NCBI GenBank assembly: GCA_031431125.1
Contig: JANPCX010000015.1
Coordinates: forward strand, 62,001-126,000
Reading direction: 5' to 3'
DNA length: 64,000 nt
DNA from: JANPCX01 sp031431125
Lineage (GTDB): Bacteria; Pseudomonadota; Gammaproteobacteria; Burkholderiales; Burkholderiaceae_C
Numbering within the stretch: the stretch's first letter is position 1; each line of letters begins with the position of its first letter. This document shows, piece by piece, positions 1-9,118 of the stretch. Below the pieces are notes generated by a model. That model made no database searches. It was given only the letters and a program-made list of their open reading frames with translations, and had not been told where the DNA came from. The position numbers and the translations under genes are program-made.

Positions 1-617
1 CCGGGAATGATCCAGAACAGCACATTGGCACTCATGGCGGTGGCCATCATGGCGCCCACCAGCAAAAACGCAGCGCGTCCGGCGAAGAGTTGGCAAGCCA
101 ACCAAGCAGCCAGCGTCACGCTCATCAGCACCAGTATGCCAACCAACACATCACCTTTGACAGCACCACTTTTTTCACCGAACCAACAGCAAATGCGGTC
201 GTAGACAAACCAAAAAACCACGAGAAAAGCCAGTGCCGCCGCGATGGCGACCGATGGCGACCAGTCGTGCACACTCTTGTCCACCAAAAATGTGCCTGCA
301 TTGACGAGGTAGAGCACGGTAAAGAGGGCAAAACCGGTTAGCCAGGTGGCGTAGCTTTCCCAGTAAAACCAATGCAGGTTGTCGGGCAAAGCTTTGGGTG
401 CCACCATGTACTTTTGCGGGTTGTAAAAACCCCCGCCATGCACGGCCCACAACTCACCGCCCACGCCTTTTTCTCTCAAGGCGGGGTCTTGCGGCGGCGT
501 GAGGTTGCTGTCAAGAAAAACGAAATAAAACGACGAACCAATCCAAGCAATGGCCACCACCACATGGGCCCAGCGCAGTAAAAGGTTGAACCAATCGAGC
601 AGGTAGGCGCTGTCCAT
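1..617 (-). CDS. puuD: PuuD-type membrane urate hydroxylase, N-terminal part (cut by window edge)
   Basis: Translation of the minus strand from the ATG at 617 gives MDSAYLLDWFNLLLRWAHVV, then AIAWIGSSFYFVFLD, GVGGELWAVHGGGFYNPQKY and further hydrophobic segments without a stop to base 1. This is the pattern of the membrane urate oxidase (PuuD) family, which oxidises urate to 5-hydroxyisourate in the inner membrane and usually ends in a cytochrome c domain; that part lies outside the window. The adjacent upstream gene uraH catalyses the next step, which supports the call. No ATG, GTG or TTG start was found upstream before a stop near 705. There is no strong ribosome-binding site. Confidence 0.8.
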   Translation of the reverse strand, partial: MDSAYLLDWFNLLLRWAHVVVAIAWIGSSFYFVFLDSNLTPPQDPALREKGVGGELWAVHGGGFYNPQKYMVAPKALPDNLHWFYWESYATWLTGFALFTVLYLVNAGTFLVDKSVHDWSPSVAIAAALAFLVVFWFVYDRICCWFGEKSGAVKGDVLVGILVLMSVTLAAWLACQLFAGRAAFLLVGAMMATAMSANVLFWIIP

Positions 618-823
618 CGGATGGGGGCTCTCAATGTGGGAGTTGGCGTTGAAAACAAGCCCGTGCGCCGATGTGGTGCAAAGCGCACCGATCAGCAGCG
701 GCTAAGGGGTTCGTGCGGGACCAGGCCCGAACTGGCAGTGATTTCGACATCAGCACCGATTGGATTGGATTGAGCGGGTCGGTCTCACGTTTCACATGCA
801 ATTCGTGGGCCTGGTACCGACCC

Positions 824-1177
824 TCAACTGCCACGGTAGGTGCTGTAGCTCCAAGGGCTGACCAGCAAAGGCACGTGGTAGTCCCCTTGCGCGTCTGCAA
901 TGCCGAAGTCAAGTTGCACGGCGTCAAGGAAGGGCGGATCAGGCAGTTGGGCACCTCGGCCGCGAAAGTAATCAGCGGTTTCAAACAACAAACGGTAGCG
1001 GCCCACCGCCATCTCGGAGGCGTTGAGCAAGGCTTGGTCGGCGCGTCCATCCTCGTTGAGGGTGAAGCTGCGAATGGGGGTGGCACCACGGGCATCCACC
1101 CGAAGCAAGCTGACTTTCATGCCTGCCGCCGGGCAGCCGTTGGCGGTGTCGAGGACGTGGGTGCTGAGGTGGCCCAT
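824..1177 (-). CDS. uraH: 5-hydroxyisourate hydrolase (transthyretin-like)
   Basis: A 117-residue protein of normal family length. It starts [14 protein letters not shown] and ends YSTYRGS, the C-terminal signature of 5-hydroxyisourate hydrolases. His7, Arg45, His101 and the terminal YRGS match the catalytic residues known for the family. The enzyme hydrolyses 5-hydroxyisourate, the product of urate oxidation, to OHCU in the cytosol or periplasm. The ATG at 1177 was preferred over a longer reading from 1261 because it starts the conserved domain and has GGAG about 8 nt upstream. The gene lies 206 bp upstream of puuD on the same strand, so both probably belong to one urate operon. Confidence 0.93.
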   Translation of the reverse strand: MGHLSTHVLDTANGCPAAGMKVSLLRVDARGATPIRSFTLNEDGRADQALLNASEMAVGRYRLLFETADYFRGRGAQLPDPPFLDAVQLDFGIADAQGDYHVPLLVSPWSYSTYRGS

Positions 1178-1456
1178 GCGGTAACTCCGAAGCGGTGAGG
1201 GTGAACAAAGTGTAGCCACGTCTCGCAAACCCAAGGGAAGCGAACGGCACATTCGCACCACCGGACCTGCCGCTTTGCGTCAGGCCCCCAAGGACCTGAA
1301 AGGGCCCCTTCGTGGTGAGAAAAGTTGAGAACGGGCCGGCGTTTTCTCATCAGGGACTGCCCGGCTTGCTGACCGCCCGCCTTCAAGACATCATGGGCTC
1401 GGAAATTGCTTTTTGGCCTGAAGCTTTGTTTCTCCCTTTGAATCATGGAGTTCTGG

Positions 1457-2515
1457 ATGTCTCTGTCTGCCTTGCTCGTGAAAACCCTCGCCCGCCGTCA
1501 AACCTTGCTTTGCGGCGTGTTCGCCAGTGTTGCGCTGAGCCTCCCGGCCCAAGCCCAAGAAACCAACCTCAAGTTCCAGCTTGATTGGCGATTTGAAGGA
1601 CCGGCTGCACTGTTTTTGGTGCCGGCCGCCAAGGGTTACTTCAAGGCCGAAAAACTCAATGTCACGATTGACGCTGGCAACGGTTCGGGCGGCACGGTGT
1701 CGCGGGTGGCGTCCGGGGCCTATGACATGGGGTTTGCCGACTTGGCCGCCTTGATGGAGTTCCACGCCAACAACCCCACCGCCGCCAATAAACCTGTTGC
1801 CGTGATGATGGTCTACAACAGCACGCCCGCGGCCGTCTTGGCCTTGGCCAAAAGTGGTATCAAAACCCCGGCTGATTTGACAGGCAAAAAATTGGGCGCG
1901 CCAGGGTTTGATGCCGGCCGGCGTGCTTGGCCGATTTTCGCCAAGGCCAACAACATTCAAAATGTGACCTGGGTGACCATGGACCCGCCACTGCGCGAAA
2001 CCATGCTGGTGCGGGGCGAGGTCGATGCCATCACGGGTTTCTCTTTCACTTCCTTGCTCAACATTGAAGCGCGCGGTGTCAAGACTGGAGAAGTGGTCGT
2101 CCTGCCTTACCCCAGCCACGGCGTGAAGCTCTACGGCAACGCCATCATCGTCGGCGAAGACTTCCTCAAGAAAAACCCCGAAGCTGTGCGCAGTTTCTTG
2201 AAGGCATTTACCAAAGGCGTGAAAGACGTGGTGACCGATACCAAAGGCAGTATTGCCGCGGTGAAAGCACGGGACGGCATCATCAATGAAGCATTGGAGC
2301 TGCGCCGCTTGAACTTGGCCCTGCGTGCGGCCGTGCTCACCGCTCAAGCGAGAACCGAAGGTTTTGGCGATGTGAACGGCCCGCGTTTGAGTTTGATGGC
2401 CAGCCAGGTGTCGGATGCGTTTGCCACCAAAGAAAGGGTGAAGGTGGAGGGCTTATGGAATGGCAGCTTCTTACCACCGGCTGCTGACCGCAATATTTTT
2501 GAGGGTACGAAGTAA
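1457..2515 (+). CDS. ABC transporter substrate-binding protein, NMT1/THI5-like family
   Basis: A 352-residue periplasmic binding protein. After a short N-terminus and hydrophobic signal sequence ending SLPAQAQ, the mature part begins with LKFQLDWRFEGPAALF and continues PAAKGYFKAEKLNVTIDAG. This is the start typical of NMT1/SsuA/TauA-type receptors for nitrate, sulfonates, taurine or pyrimidine precursors. GGAG at 1447-1450 lies 6 nt before the ATG at 1457, so this start is preferred to the ATG at 1445. It is followed by the ATPase and permease genes, giving a complete importer. The substrate cannot be read from sequence. Being divergent from uraH, it might import a purine-related compound, but this is inference. 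Confidence 0.85.
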   Translation: MSLSALLVKTLARRQTLLCGVFASVALSLPAQAQETNLKFQLDWRFEGPAALFLVPAAKGYFKAEKLNVTIDAGNGSGGTVSRVASGAYDMGFADLAALMEFHANNPTAANKPVAVMMVYNSTPAAVLALAKSGIKTPADLTGKKLGAPGFDAGRRAWPIFAKANNIQNVTWVTMDPPLRETMLVRGEVDAITGFSFTSLLNIEARGVKTGEVVVLPYPSHGVKLYGNAIIVGEDFLKKNPEAVRSFLKAFTKGVKDVVTDTKGSIAAVKARDGIINEALELRRLNLALRAAVLTAQARTEGFGDVNGPRLSLMASQVSDAFATKERVKVEGLWNGSFLPPAADRNIFEGTK

Positions 2516-2545
2516 GCACCAAAGTCAAAGAGCAAAGGTCCCGCC

Positions 2546-3352
2546 ATGAGTGCATTCGTCGATTTTCAGAACGTCTGGTTGGCCTACAACGACGAGTTGT
2601 TGGCCAAGAACCAGTTTGCGGTGGAAGACATCTCCCTGCAAATGCAACAGGGCGAGTTCATCGCCATCGTGGGGCCTTCTGGTTGCGGTAAAAGTACCTT
2701 CATGAAGCTGGCCACGGGCTTGAAGATGCCCAGCAAAGGTCAGATTCGTATCGGCGGGCAAGCCGTCACAGGGCCACTCAAAATCAGCGGCATGGCGTTT
2801 CAAGCGCCATCGTTGTTGCCCTGGCGCAGCACGCTGGAAATCGTCGAACCCTACCGCTCACAGTTCAAGGCTAAAAAGGCCGAGTTCGCCGAGCGCGCGC
2901 GCCGCTTGTTGCAATCGGTAGGTTTGGGTGGATATGAAGACAAGTTTCCGTGGCAGTTGTCGGGCGGCATGCAGCAGCGTGCGTCGATTTGCCGTGCCTT
3001 GATCCACGAGCCGCAGTTGTTGTTGCTAGACGAACCCTTCGGCGCACTCGACGCCTTCACACGCGAAGAGTTGTGGTGCACGCTGCGTGACCTGTGGACG
3101 GCGCAGCGTTTCAACGTCATCCTCGTCACCCACGACCTGCGTGAGTCGGTATTTTTGGCCGACACCGTGTATGTGATGAGCAAAAGCCCAGGCCGTTTGT
3201 TGGTCAAACGTGAAATCGACCTGCCGCGCCCACGCGACATTGAAGTCACCTACACGCCGGCCTTCACCGACATCGTGCACGAGCTCAGGGGCCACATAGG
3301 CGCCAACCGCCGACCGACGTCCACACCAACGCCTCTGGGGGTGGCCGCATGA
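2546..3352 (+). CDS. ABC transporter ATP-binding protein, SsuB/TauB-like
   Basis: A 268-residue nucleotide-binding subunit. Walker A is GPSGCGKST at residues 43-51, the Q-loop lies in FQAPSLLPW, the signature is LSGGMQQR at about 138-145, Walker B is LLLLDEP at about 158-164, and the H-loop is VTHD. This set and the length fit the SsuB/TauB/NrtD class. It sits 30 bp after the receptor gene and its stop overlaps the permease start by 4 bp, so it energises the same importer at the inner membrane. Confidence 0.9.
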   Translation: MSAFVDFQNVWLAYNDELLAKNQFAVEDISLQMQQGEFIAIVGPSGCGKSTFMKLATGLKMPSKGQIRIGGQAVTGPLKISGMAFQAPSLLPWRSTLEIVEPYRSQFKAKKAEFAERARRLLQSVGLGGYEDKFPWQLSGGMQQRASICRALIHEPQLLLLDEPFGALDAFTREELWCTLRDLWTAQRFNVILVTHDLRESVFLADTVYVMSKSPGRLLVKREIDLPRPRDIEVTYTPAFTDIVHELRGHIGANRRPTSTPTPLGVAA

Positions 3353-4116
3353 ACAACAAAACCTTGCAGCGCTGGGCGCCTTGGATCACCTTGTCTGTGG
3401 CCTTGTTGTTGTGGCAACTTGTTTGCAGCATCTTCAATGTGGCCGACTACATTTTTCCCAGCCCCTGGGCCATAGGCCAGTCCATGGCGGAATTCATGGG
3501 TCCGATTGCGGCGGCCGCTTGGAAAACATTTTGGGTGACGATGTTGGGTTTTGCCCTCTCCATCGTGGTCGGGGTGTTGCTCGGGTTTTTGGTCGGCTCG
3601 TCACCCATGGCCTACGCGGCGCTGTACCCGCTGCTGGTGGCATTCAATGCCGTGCCCAAAGCGGCTGTTGTGCCCATCCTCATCGTATGGTTTGGCATTG
3701 GCCTGGGGCCTGGCATCCTCACCGCGTTTTTGATTTCTTTCTTTCCCATCACCGTCAACATCGCCACTGGCTTGGCCACGCTGGAACCTGAACTGGAGGA
3801 TGTGTTGCGTGTGCTCGGGGCCAAACGTTGGGACGTTTTGGTGAAAGTCGGCATGCCGCGCTCCATGCCTTATTTCTATGCGTCGCTCAAAGTCGCCATC
3901 ACCTTGGCGTTTGTCGGTACGGTGCTTGCCGAAATGACGGCGGGCGACTCGGGCATTGGTTACTTGATGCAATCGGCAGGCTCCCAGCAGCGCCTGCCCC
4001 TGGCTTTTGCTGGACTCGTGGTGATTGGCGCCATGGCCATGGTGATGTACGAGCTTTTCTCCTTGGTGGAAAAACGCACCACGGGCTGGGCGCATCGGGG
4101 TTCACAAACCACTTGA
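3349..4116 (+). CDS. ABC transporter permease, SsuC/TauC-like (BPD_transp_1)
   Basis: A 255-residue protein with about six membrane segments. It has the EAA-type cytoplasmic loop: LEPELEDVLRVLGAKRWDVL, followed by KVGMPRSMPYFYASLK. That motif and size are typical of permeases of nitrate/sulfonate/taurine-type importers. The ATG overlaps the stop of the ATPase gene (ATGA), implying translational coupling. It completes a receptor-ATPase-permease operon. No clear terminator is visible before the bufferin operon 137 bp downstream. Confidence 0.9.
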   Translation: MNNKTLQRWAPWITLSVALLLWQLVCSIFNVADYIFPSPWAIGQSMAEFMGPIAAAAWKTFWVTMLGFALSIVVGVLLGFLVGSSPMAYAALYPLLVAFNAVPKAAVVPILIVWFGIGLGPGILTAFLISFFPITVNIATGLATLEPELEDVLRVLGAKRWDVLVKVGMPRSMPYFYASLKVAITLAFVGTVLAEMTAGDSGIGYLMQSAGSQQRLPLAFAGLVVIGAMAMVMYELFSLVEKRTTGWAHRGSQTT

Positions 4117-4253
4117 AGTTCCTTGTCGGAAGAAAACACCGTTGCAAACGTCCCAACTTGTTTTTGTAAGATCTTTTGAGTTAGTCTGACCAAGGACTGT
4201 CCCGGCGTGACGTCGTGGCATCCATGTTCACCCTCATCTCAGGAGATCTCCCC

Positions 4254-4535
4254 ATGAATCAACGCATCCTCACCGCTTCCGCATTGGCTTCCTTGATGGC
4301 CCTCGGTTTGGCCAGCAATGTGTTGGCCCAAGACAAAGCGGCCAAAGAAAAGTGTTACGGCATCGCAAAGGCCGGCCAAAACGACTGCGCCAACCTGTCT
4401 GGAACCCACTCCTGTGCTGGTCAGAGCAAAGTCGACAACAGCGCTGAAGAGTGGAAATACGTGGCCAAGGGCACCTGTGGTGACATGAAAGGCATGACCG
4501 CAGAAGACGCCAAGAAAAAGGCCATGGGCAAGTGA
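4254..4535 (+). CDS. bufA1: DUF2282 bufferin precursor (ribosomally made, modified metal-binding peptide)
   Basis: A 93-residue secreted protein. Residues 1-25 form a signal peptide (LASNVLA then QDKAAKEK). The mature part has four cysteines, Cys34, Cys45, Cys54 and Cys75, in the contexts [24 protein letters not shown] and GTCGDM. This is the conserved pattern of DUF2282 proteins, now described as bufferins: RiPP metallophores whose cysteines are oxidised by a DUF692 enzyme and which buffer copper in the periplasm. The ATG at 4254 is chosen over 4215 because AGGAG precedes it and the signal peptide starts there. The modifying genes follow directly (bufB, bufC). No certain promoter motif was identified. 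Confidence 0.9.
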   Translation: MNQRILTASALASLMALGLASNVLAQDKAAKEKCYGIAKAGQNDCANLSGTHSCAGQSKVDNSAEEWKYVAKGTCGDMKGMTAEDAKKKAMGK

Positions 4536-4573
4536 TTCAGCGTGCCACCCGGCGCGAAGTGAATCACTGAACC

Positions 4574-5470
4574 ATGAAGACCGCACCTCCAGATACTGGC
4601 CCGACAACTCGCCACGTGGGCATCGGTTGGCGACAACCGCATTACGCCGAGTTGTTGCAGCAGCCGCCCCCCTTGGGTTTTTTGGAGGTGCACTCGGAAA
4701 ACTTCTTCGCACCCGGCGGTGCCTCGCTGGCGGTGTTGCGTCAAGCGCGTGAGACCTACGCGATCAGTCTTCACGGGGTGGGACTGTCTCTGGGATCGGC
4801 CTGCGGTTTGGACGAATGGCATTTGGAGCGCCTGGCCGAATTGGTCGCCGCCATCGATCCTGTCCGCATCTCCGACCACGCCTCGTTTGCCCGAGCCCCG
4901 CTGCGCAAACAAGGGCCCATGGTTCACGGCAACGATTTGTTGCCTGTGGCCTTCACCGAAGGCGCCTTGTCCATCATGGCGGCCAATGTGTCGCAGGTGC
5001 AAGACCGTTTGAAACGTCCCATCTTGGTGGAGAACCTGTCCGCCTACCTGGCCTGGGCCGACGACAGCCTGGCAGAGCCTGAGTTTTTCAACGAGCTCAC
5101 ACGGCGCACAGGCTGCGGCTTGCTGCTGGACGTGAACAACTTGGTGGTGAACGCCTTGAATGCAGGGCAAGAGCCCGTCCAGGCCACCCAACAATGGGTC
5201 CAAGCCCTGCGGCCTGGCATCGTGGGCGAAGTTCACCTGGCCGGTTATGCCCAGGGCGATGAGCTGGTGATCGACGACCATGGCAGCCGGGTGCACGCAC
5301 CGGTTTGGGCGGCTTACCGCCATGCCATGTCGGCGCTGGGCCCGCTGCCCACGCTGATCGAGTGGGACACCGATATTCCCGCCTTGGATGTTCTGCTGGA
5401 AGAAGCGGCCATGGCAGAAAAAATCTGTACCGAAACACGCGTTGTGGCAACACTGCAAGAGGCCGCTTGA
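4574..5470 (+). CDS. bufB: DUF692 multinuclear non-heme iron oxidase that modifies the bufferin
   Basis: A 298-residue TIM-barrel protein of the DUF692 (MNIO, MbnB-like) family. Likely metal-binding and active-site motifs are EVHSENF (39-44), SLHGVG (His67), SDH (100-102), ENLS (Glu153), DVNN (186-189), GEVHLAGY (His221), DDHGSRVH (His236, His241) and EWD (263-265). Family members use two or three iron atoms and oxygen to convert cysteines of a precursor peptide into heterocycles. The substrate here should be the DUF2282 peptide encoded 38 bp upstream. The stop overlaps the start of bufC by one base (TGATG), so the two are translationally coupled. Confidence 0.92.
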   Translation: MKTAPPDTGPTTRHVGIGWRQPHYAELLQQPPPLGFLEVHSENFFAPGGASLAVLRQARETYAISLHGVGLSLGSACGLDEWHLERLAELVAAIDPVRISDHASFARAPLRKQGPMVHGNDLLPVAFTEGALSIMAANVSQVQDRLKRPILVENLSAYLAWADDSLAEPEFFNELTRRTGCGLLLDVNNLVVNALNAGQEPVQATQQWVQALRPGIVGEVHLAGYAQGDELVIDDHGSRVHAPVWAAYRHAMSALGPLPTLIEWDTDIPALDVLLEEAAMAEKICTETRVVATLQEAA

Positions 5471-6282
5471 TGGCAGCAGAGTCTCTTCAGCGCGAACAGC
5501 TGCGCCAGCAAATGTTGCTGCGCAGCCTGTGGACGGGCAGCTCGCCGAGTGGCCTGCAAGGCTGGCTCGCCCAACAGCGCGCCGACGGCCGCGCCAGGCC
5601 CAATCAGCGTGGCTGGCAAGCTTATGTGGCCAACGCCCATTCCAGTGCAGAGCGCGCCTTGGCCGGTTGTTTTCCCACCGTGCAGCAGCTGATGGGTGAA
5701 GAATCATTCGCCGCCATGGCCCGTGCTTTCTGGCATGACAGCCCGCCGCAGCGCGGCGATTTGGCCTGGTTGGGCGAAGGCTTGGCGGGCTTCATCCAAC
5801 GCAGCCAGCAACTGGCAGCCGAGCCGTATTTGGCCGATGTCGCACAGCTGGAGTGGCTGCTAAACCGCTGCGAAGCGGCGGCCGATGCGCAAGCCGACCT
5901 CACAACGCTGGCTTTGCTGGCTGAGCTTGATCCGCAAGTTTTGCGTTTGCAACTGGCGCCTGGCGCGGCTTTGATTGCAAGTTCCCACCCCATCGTCAGC
6001 ATTTGGCATGCCCACCATCAACCGCTGGACCCCGAGAACCCGTTCGCGGCGGTGCGCGAGGCCTTCGCTTTGGGTTTGGGCGAGCATGCCCTGGTCTGGC
6101 GGCAAGGCTGGCGTGCGCGTGTGCAGGCGGTTGACAGCGCGACGGCGGCTTTCTTGAGCGCGGTACTTGCCGGTCAGTCGTTGGCCCAGGCCCTGGACGC
6201 GGCCGGGCCGGCCTGGCGCTTTGACACCTGGCTGGAGGCGGCTGTGCCTGATGGCATGCTCGCCCGTATCGGCAGCGTCTAG
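5470..6282 (+). CDS. bufC: DUF2063 / BufC-type partner protein of the DUF692 oxidase
   Basis: A 270-residue protein starting [14 protein letters not shown] at 5470, one base inside the bufB stop. An apparent longer reading from 5305 is only overlap with bufB. The N-terminal part (roughly residues 1-95) contains the HvfC/BufC-type helical domain (QRGWQAYVANAHSSAERALA, then CFPTVQQLMGEESFAAMARA). The rest is less conserved. In characterised DUF692 systems such partners bind the leader or signal region of the precursor and present it to the oxidase. Gene order and coupling to bufB support this role here. Confidence 0.87.
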   Translation: MAAESLQREQLRQQMLLRSLWTGSSPSGLQGWLAQQRADGRARPNQRGWQAYVANAHSSAERALAGCFPTVQQLMGEESFAAMARAFWHDSPPQRGDLAWLGEGLAGFIQRSQQLAAEPYLADVAQLEWLLNRCEAAADAQADLTTLALLAELDPQVLRLQLAPGAALIASSHPIVSIWHAHHQPLDPENPFAAVREAFALGLGEHALVWRQGWRARVQAVDSATAAFLSAVLAGQSLAQALDAAGPAWRFDTWLEAAVPDGMLARIGSV

Positions 6283-6333
6283 CGCTGCCACCCACACCCC
6301 ATTCAAACAACACAATCTACGGGAGCCCACGCC

Positions 6334-6816
6334 ATGGGATCGTTACGCACAACACTTCAAAACACCGGCCAAAGAATCACCGCCGCGCTCGAAGCACTTC
6401 AGCCGCTGGCGCTGTTGGGTGCACGCTTGTTTGTAGGACAAGCTTTTTTTCAGTCGGGCTTGACCAAGCTGCGTGACTGGGAAACCACCTTGCTGTTGTT
6501 CGCCGACGAATACCAGGTTCCCTTGTTGTCACCCGAGTTGGCTGCTGTGTTGGGCACGGCGGCTGAGTTGATATTGCCGGTGCTCTTGGTGCTGGGTTTG
6601 GGCGGACGCCTCGCAGCGGCGGGTTTGTTTTTAGTGAACATCGTGGCCGTGATCAGCCTGATGGAGATTGCCCCCGCCGCGTTGCAACAACACCAGTTTT
6701 GGGGCAGTTTGCTCCTGGCGGTGTTGCTCTGGGGGCCAGGGCGTTGGTCGCTGGACCATTTGCTCAAACGCCGTTGGTTTGCACAAGCGCCGCTGGGTTT
6801 GGGCAAGCTGCGCTGA
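6334..6816 (+). CDS. DoxX family membrane protein of the bufferin operon
   Basis: A 160-residue protein with about four hydrophobic segments: LALLGARLFVGQAFFQSGLT, then a segment near VLGTAAELILPVLLVLG, one near LFLVNIVAVISLM and one near SLLLAVLLWGPG. Length and the GQAFFQSGLTKL pattern fit DoxX. DoxX genes commonly close bufferin and related DUF692 operons, where they are thought to help membrane redox chemistry or transport; the exact role is unproven. It lies 51 bp after bufC on the same strand. Confidence 0.85.
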   Translation: MGSLRTTLQNTGQRITAALEALQPLALLGARLFVGQAFFQSGLTKLRDWETTLLLFADEYQVPLLSPELAAVLGTAAELILPVLLVLGLGGRLAAAGLFLVNIVAVISLMEIAPAALQQHQFWGSLLLAVLLWGPGRWSLDHLLKRRWFAQAPLGLGKLR

Positions 6817-6877
6817 TGGCTTCGGGTTTCGGCCCAACACCTCTTTCATACCGCAACAACAAGAAGTCGAAAAAACC

Positions 6878-9040
6878 ATGTCTCGCACCAAACTCTTTCT
6901 GATCCTCGCGGTACTGGGCTTCATTGCCGCCTTTTTCATCTTCGATGGCGGCCAGTACCTCAGCCTGGCTTACTTGAAGTCGCGGCAAGCGGAGTTGGCG
7001 GGTTTGTACGAGTCCCATCCTTGGAAAGTGGCGGGTCTCTTTTTCGGTATTTATGTTCTGGTCACGGCGTTGTCCCTGCCAGGCGCAGTCATCATGACGC
7101 TCGCGGCCGGGGCCATCTTCGGACTGGCAACCGGCACCTTGCTGGTGTCGTTTGCGTCCAGTTTGGGGGCCACGCTGGCCTTTTTGGCCTCCCGCTATGT
7201 GCTGCGCGACACCGTGCAAGCCCGCTTCGGCGCGCGTTTGGCCGACATCAATAAGGGGGTGGAGAAAGAGGGTGCCTTCTACCTCTTCACCTTGCGACTG
7301 GTGCCCCTGGTGCCTTTCTTCGTGATCAATCTGCTCATGGGCCTGACACGCATGAAGGTCGGTATCTTTTACCTGGTCAGCCAACTCGGCATGCTGGCCG
7401 GCACCGTGGTCTATGTGAACGCCGGCACCCAACTGGCACGTATTGACTCTTTGCGTGGCATTTTGTCTCCGGCCTTGCTGGGATCCTTCGTCTTGCTGGG
7501 TGTGTTTCCCCTCATCGCCAAGAAGATCATCGAAGCGGTCAAAAAACGCAAGGTGTACGCGCCCTGGGCCGACCAAAAGCCAGCGACGTTTGACCGCAAT
7601 TTGGTGGTCATCGGTGCGGGAGCGGCTGGCCTCGTGAGTTCCTACATTGCCGCCGCCGTCAAAGCCAAGGTGACTTTGGTCGAAGGCCACAAAATGGGTG
7701 GCGACTGCCTGAACTACGGCTGCGTTCCGAGCAAGGCCTTGATCAAAACTGCTTCCTTGCTCAAACAAATGCAGCAGTCGGAAAAATACGGCATCCAAGA
7801 AGCCAAAGCCACGGTGAACTTTGCCGATGTGATGGAGCGCGTGGCCCGGGTGGTGCGTGAGGTGGAGCCGCATGACTCGGTCGAGCGTTATACGAAGCTC
7901 GGCGTGGACGTGGTGCAAGGCCAGGCCATGATCGTCAACCCCTGGCGCGTGGACATCACACTGCCAGATGGAAAAGTGCAATCGCTCAGCACCAAAAACA
8001 TCATCATCGCCACCGGCGCAGCGCCCTTTGTGCCGCCCCTGCCGGGCCTGAAGGAAGTGGGCTATCTGACCAGCGACACGCTCTGGGGTTTGCGCGAGTT
8101 GCCCAAGCGACTGGTGGTGCTCGGCGGTGGCCCCATCGGATGCGAGCTGGCCCAGTGTTTTGCACGGCTAGGCGCAGCAGTCACACAAATTGAGATGGCG
8201 CCGCGCATCATGGTGCGGGAAGACGAGGATGTCTCGGCGCTCGCCCAAGCGGCGCTGCAGGCCGATGGGGTGCAATTGCTGACCGAGCACAAAGCGCTGC
8301 GCTGCGAGCGAGAAGGCGAGGGTGCCACCCAGCGCAAATTCATCGTGGTTGAAGCGGGTGGCGTCGAGAAACGGATTGAGTTCGACCAGTTGTTGTGCGC
8401 CGTTGGCCGCAGTGCGCGGCTGCAAGGGTTTGGTCTTGAAAAGCTGGGCATACCTGTCGGTCGCACCGTCCAAGTCAACGACTACCTGCAAACCAACTAC
8501 CCCAATATTTACGCAGCGGGCGATGTGGCCGGCCCCTTCCAGTTCACCCACACGGCGGCCCACCAAGCTTGGTACGCCAGCGTCAATGCACTTTTCGGTA
8601 GCCTGAAAAAATTCAAGGCAGACTATTCAGTCATTCCTTGGGCCACCTTCATTGCCCCCGAAGTGGCGCGTGTGGGTTTGAACGAACAAGACGCCAAAGC
8701 CCAAGGCGTGGCCTATGAAGTCACACGCTATGGCTTGGATGACCTCGACCGTGCAATTGCCGACAGCGCCGCCCACGGTTTCGTCAAAGTGCTCACCGTA
8801 CCCGGCAAGGACAAAATTCTGGGGGTCACCATCGTCGGCGAGCACGCAGGCGACTTGTTGGCCGAGTTTGTGCTCGCGATGAAACACGGCTTAGGTTTGA
8901 ACAAAATACTGGGCACCATCCACACCTATCCGACTTGGGCCGAAGCCAACAAGTACGTGGCGGGTGAGTGGAAGCGGGCCCACCAGCCTAAAAAATTGCT
9001 GGAGTGGGTGGCCCGTTTTCATGCCTGGCAGCGGGGATAA
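6878..9040 (+). CDS. VTT (TVP38/DedA-like) membrane domain fused to FAD/NAD disulfide oxidoreductase
   Basis: A 720-residue fusion. Residues 1-230 form a VTT/SNARE-associated membrane domain (GIYVLVTALSLPGAVIMTLA, then GAIFGLATGTLLVSFASSLG, with LRLVPLVPFFVINLLMGLTR). Residues 240-720 form a class I pyridine nucleotide-disulfide oxidoreductase related to mercuric reductase and lipoamide dehydrogenase: FAD site VIGAGAAGL, redox pair GGDCLNYGCVPSK (Cys277, Cys282), NAD site LGGGPIGCELAQ and C-terminal GTIHTYPTWAEA. The ATG at 6878 was chosen because the longer reading runs into doxX. The disulfide substrate is unknown. Similar fusions exist in other proteobacteria. It lies 61 bp after doxX and may be cotranscribed with the bufferin genes. 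Confidence 0.88.
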   Translation: MSRTKLFLILAVLGFIAAFFIFDGGQYLSLAYLKSRQAELAGLYESHPWKVAGLFFGIYVLVTALSLPGAVIMTLAAGAIFGLATGTLLVSFASSLGATLAFLASRYVLRDTVQARFGARLADINKGVEKEGAFYLFTLRLVPLVPFFVINLLMGLTRMKVGIFYLVSQLGMLAGTVVYVNAGTQLARIDSLRGILSPALLGSFVLLGVFPLIAKKIIEAVKKRKVYAPWADQKPATFDRNLVVIGAGAAGLVSSYIAAAVKAKVTLVEGHKMGGDCLNYGCVPSKALIKTASLLKQMQQSEKYGIQEAKATVNFADVMERVARVVREVEPHDSVERYTKLGVDVVQGQAMIVNPWRVDITLPDGKVQSLSTKNIIIATGAAPFVPPLPGLKEVGYLTSDTLWGLRELPKRLVVLGGGPIGCELAQCFARLGAAVTQIEMAPRIMVREDEDVSALAQAALQADGVQLLTEHKALRCEREGEGATQRKFIVVEAGGVEKRIEFDQLLCAVGRSARLQGFGLEKLGIPVGRTVQVNDYLQTNYPNIYAAGDVAGPFQFTHTAAHQAWYASVNALFGSLKKFKADYSVIPWATFIAPEVARVGLNEQDAKAQGVAYEVTRYGLDDLDRAIADSAAHGFVKVLTVPGKDKILGVTIVGEHAGDLLAEFVLAMKHGLGLNKILGTIHTYPTWAEANKYVAGEWKRAHQPKKLLEWVARFHAWQRG

Positions 9041-9118
9041 GACAATAGCCGTTCACCAAGGCGGCCAGGCCCTACAGTCAGGTCGCTTCATAAGAAGACG
9101 GATTCCCTATTGAACGGC

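Noticed and set aside
1391..2347. 318-residue minus-strand open frame
   Set aside because: Antisense to the NMT1-type receptor with signal peptide and operon context.
4117..4253. ECF-type promoter for the bufferin operon
   Set aside because: AACTT and TCTGA elements exist, but their spacing of about 25 bp does not fit a usable promoter.
6764..7981. 405-residue minus-strand open frame
   Set aside because: Antisense to the VTT-oxidoreductase gene, with His/Gln-rich shadow composition and no recognisable motif.
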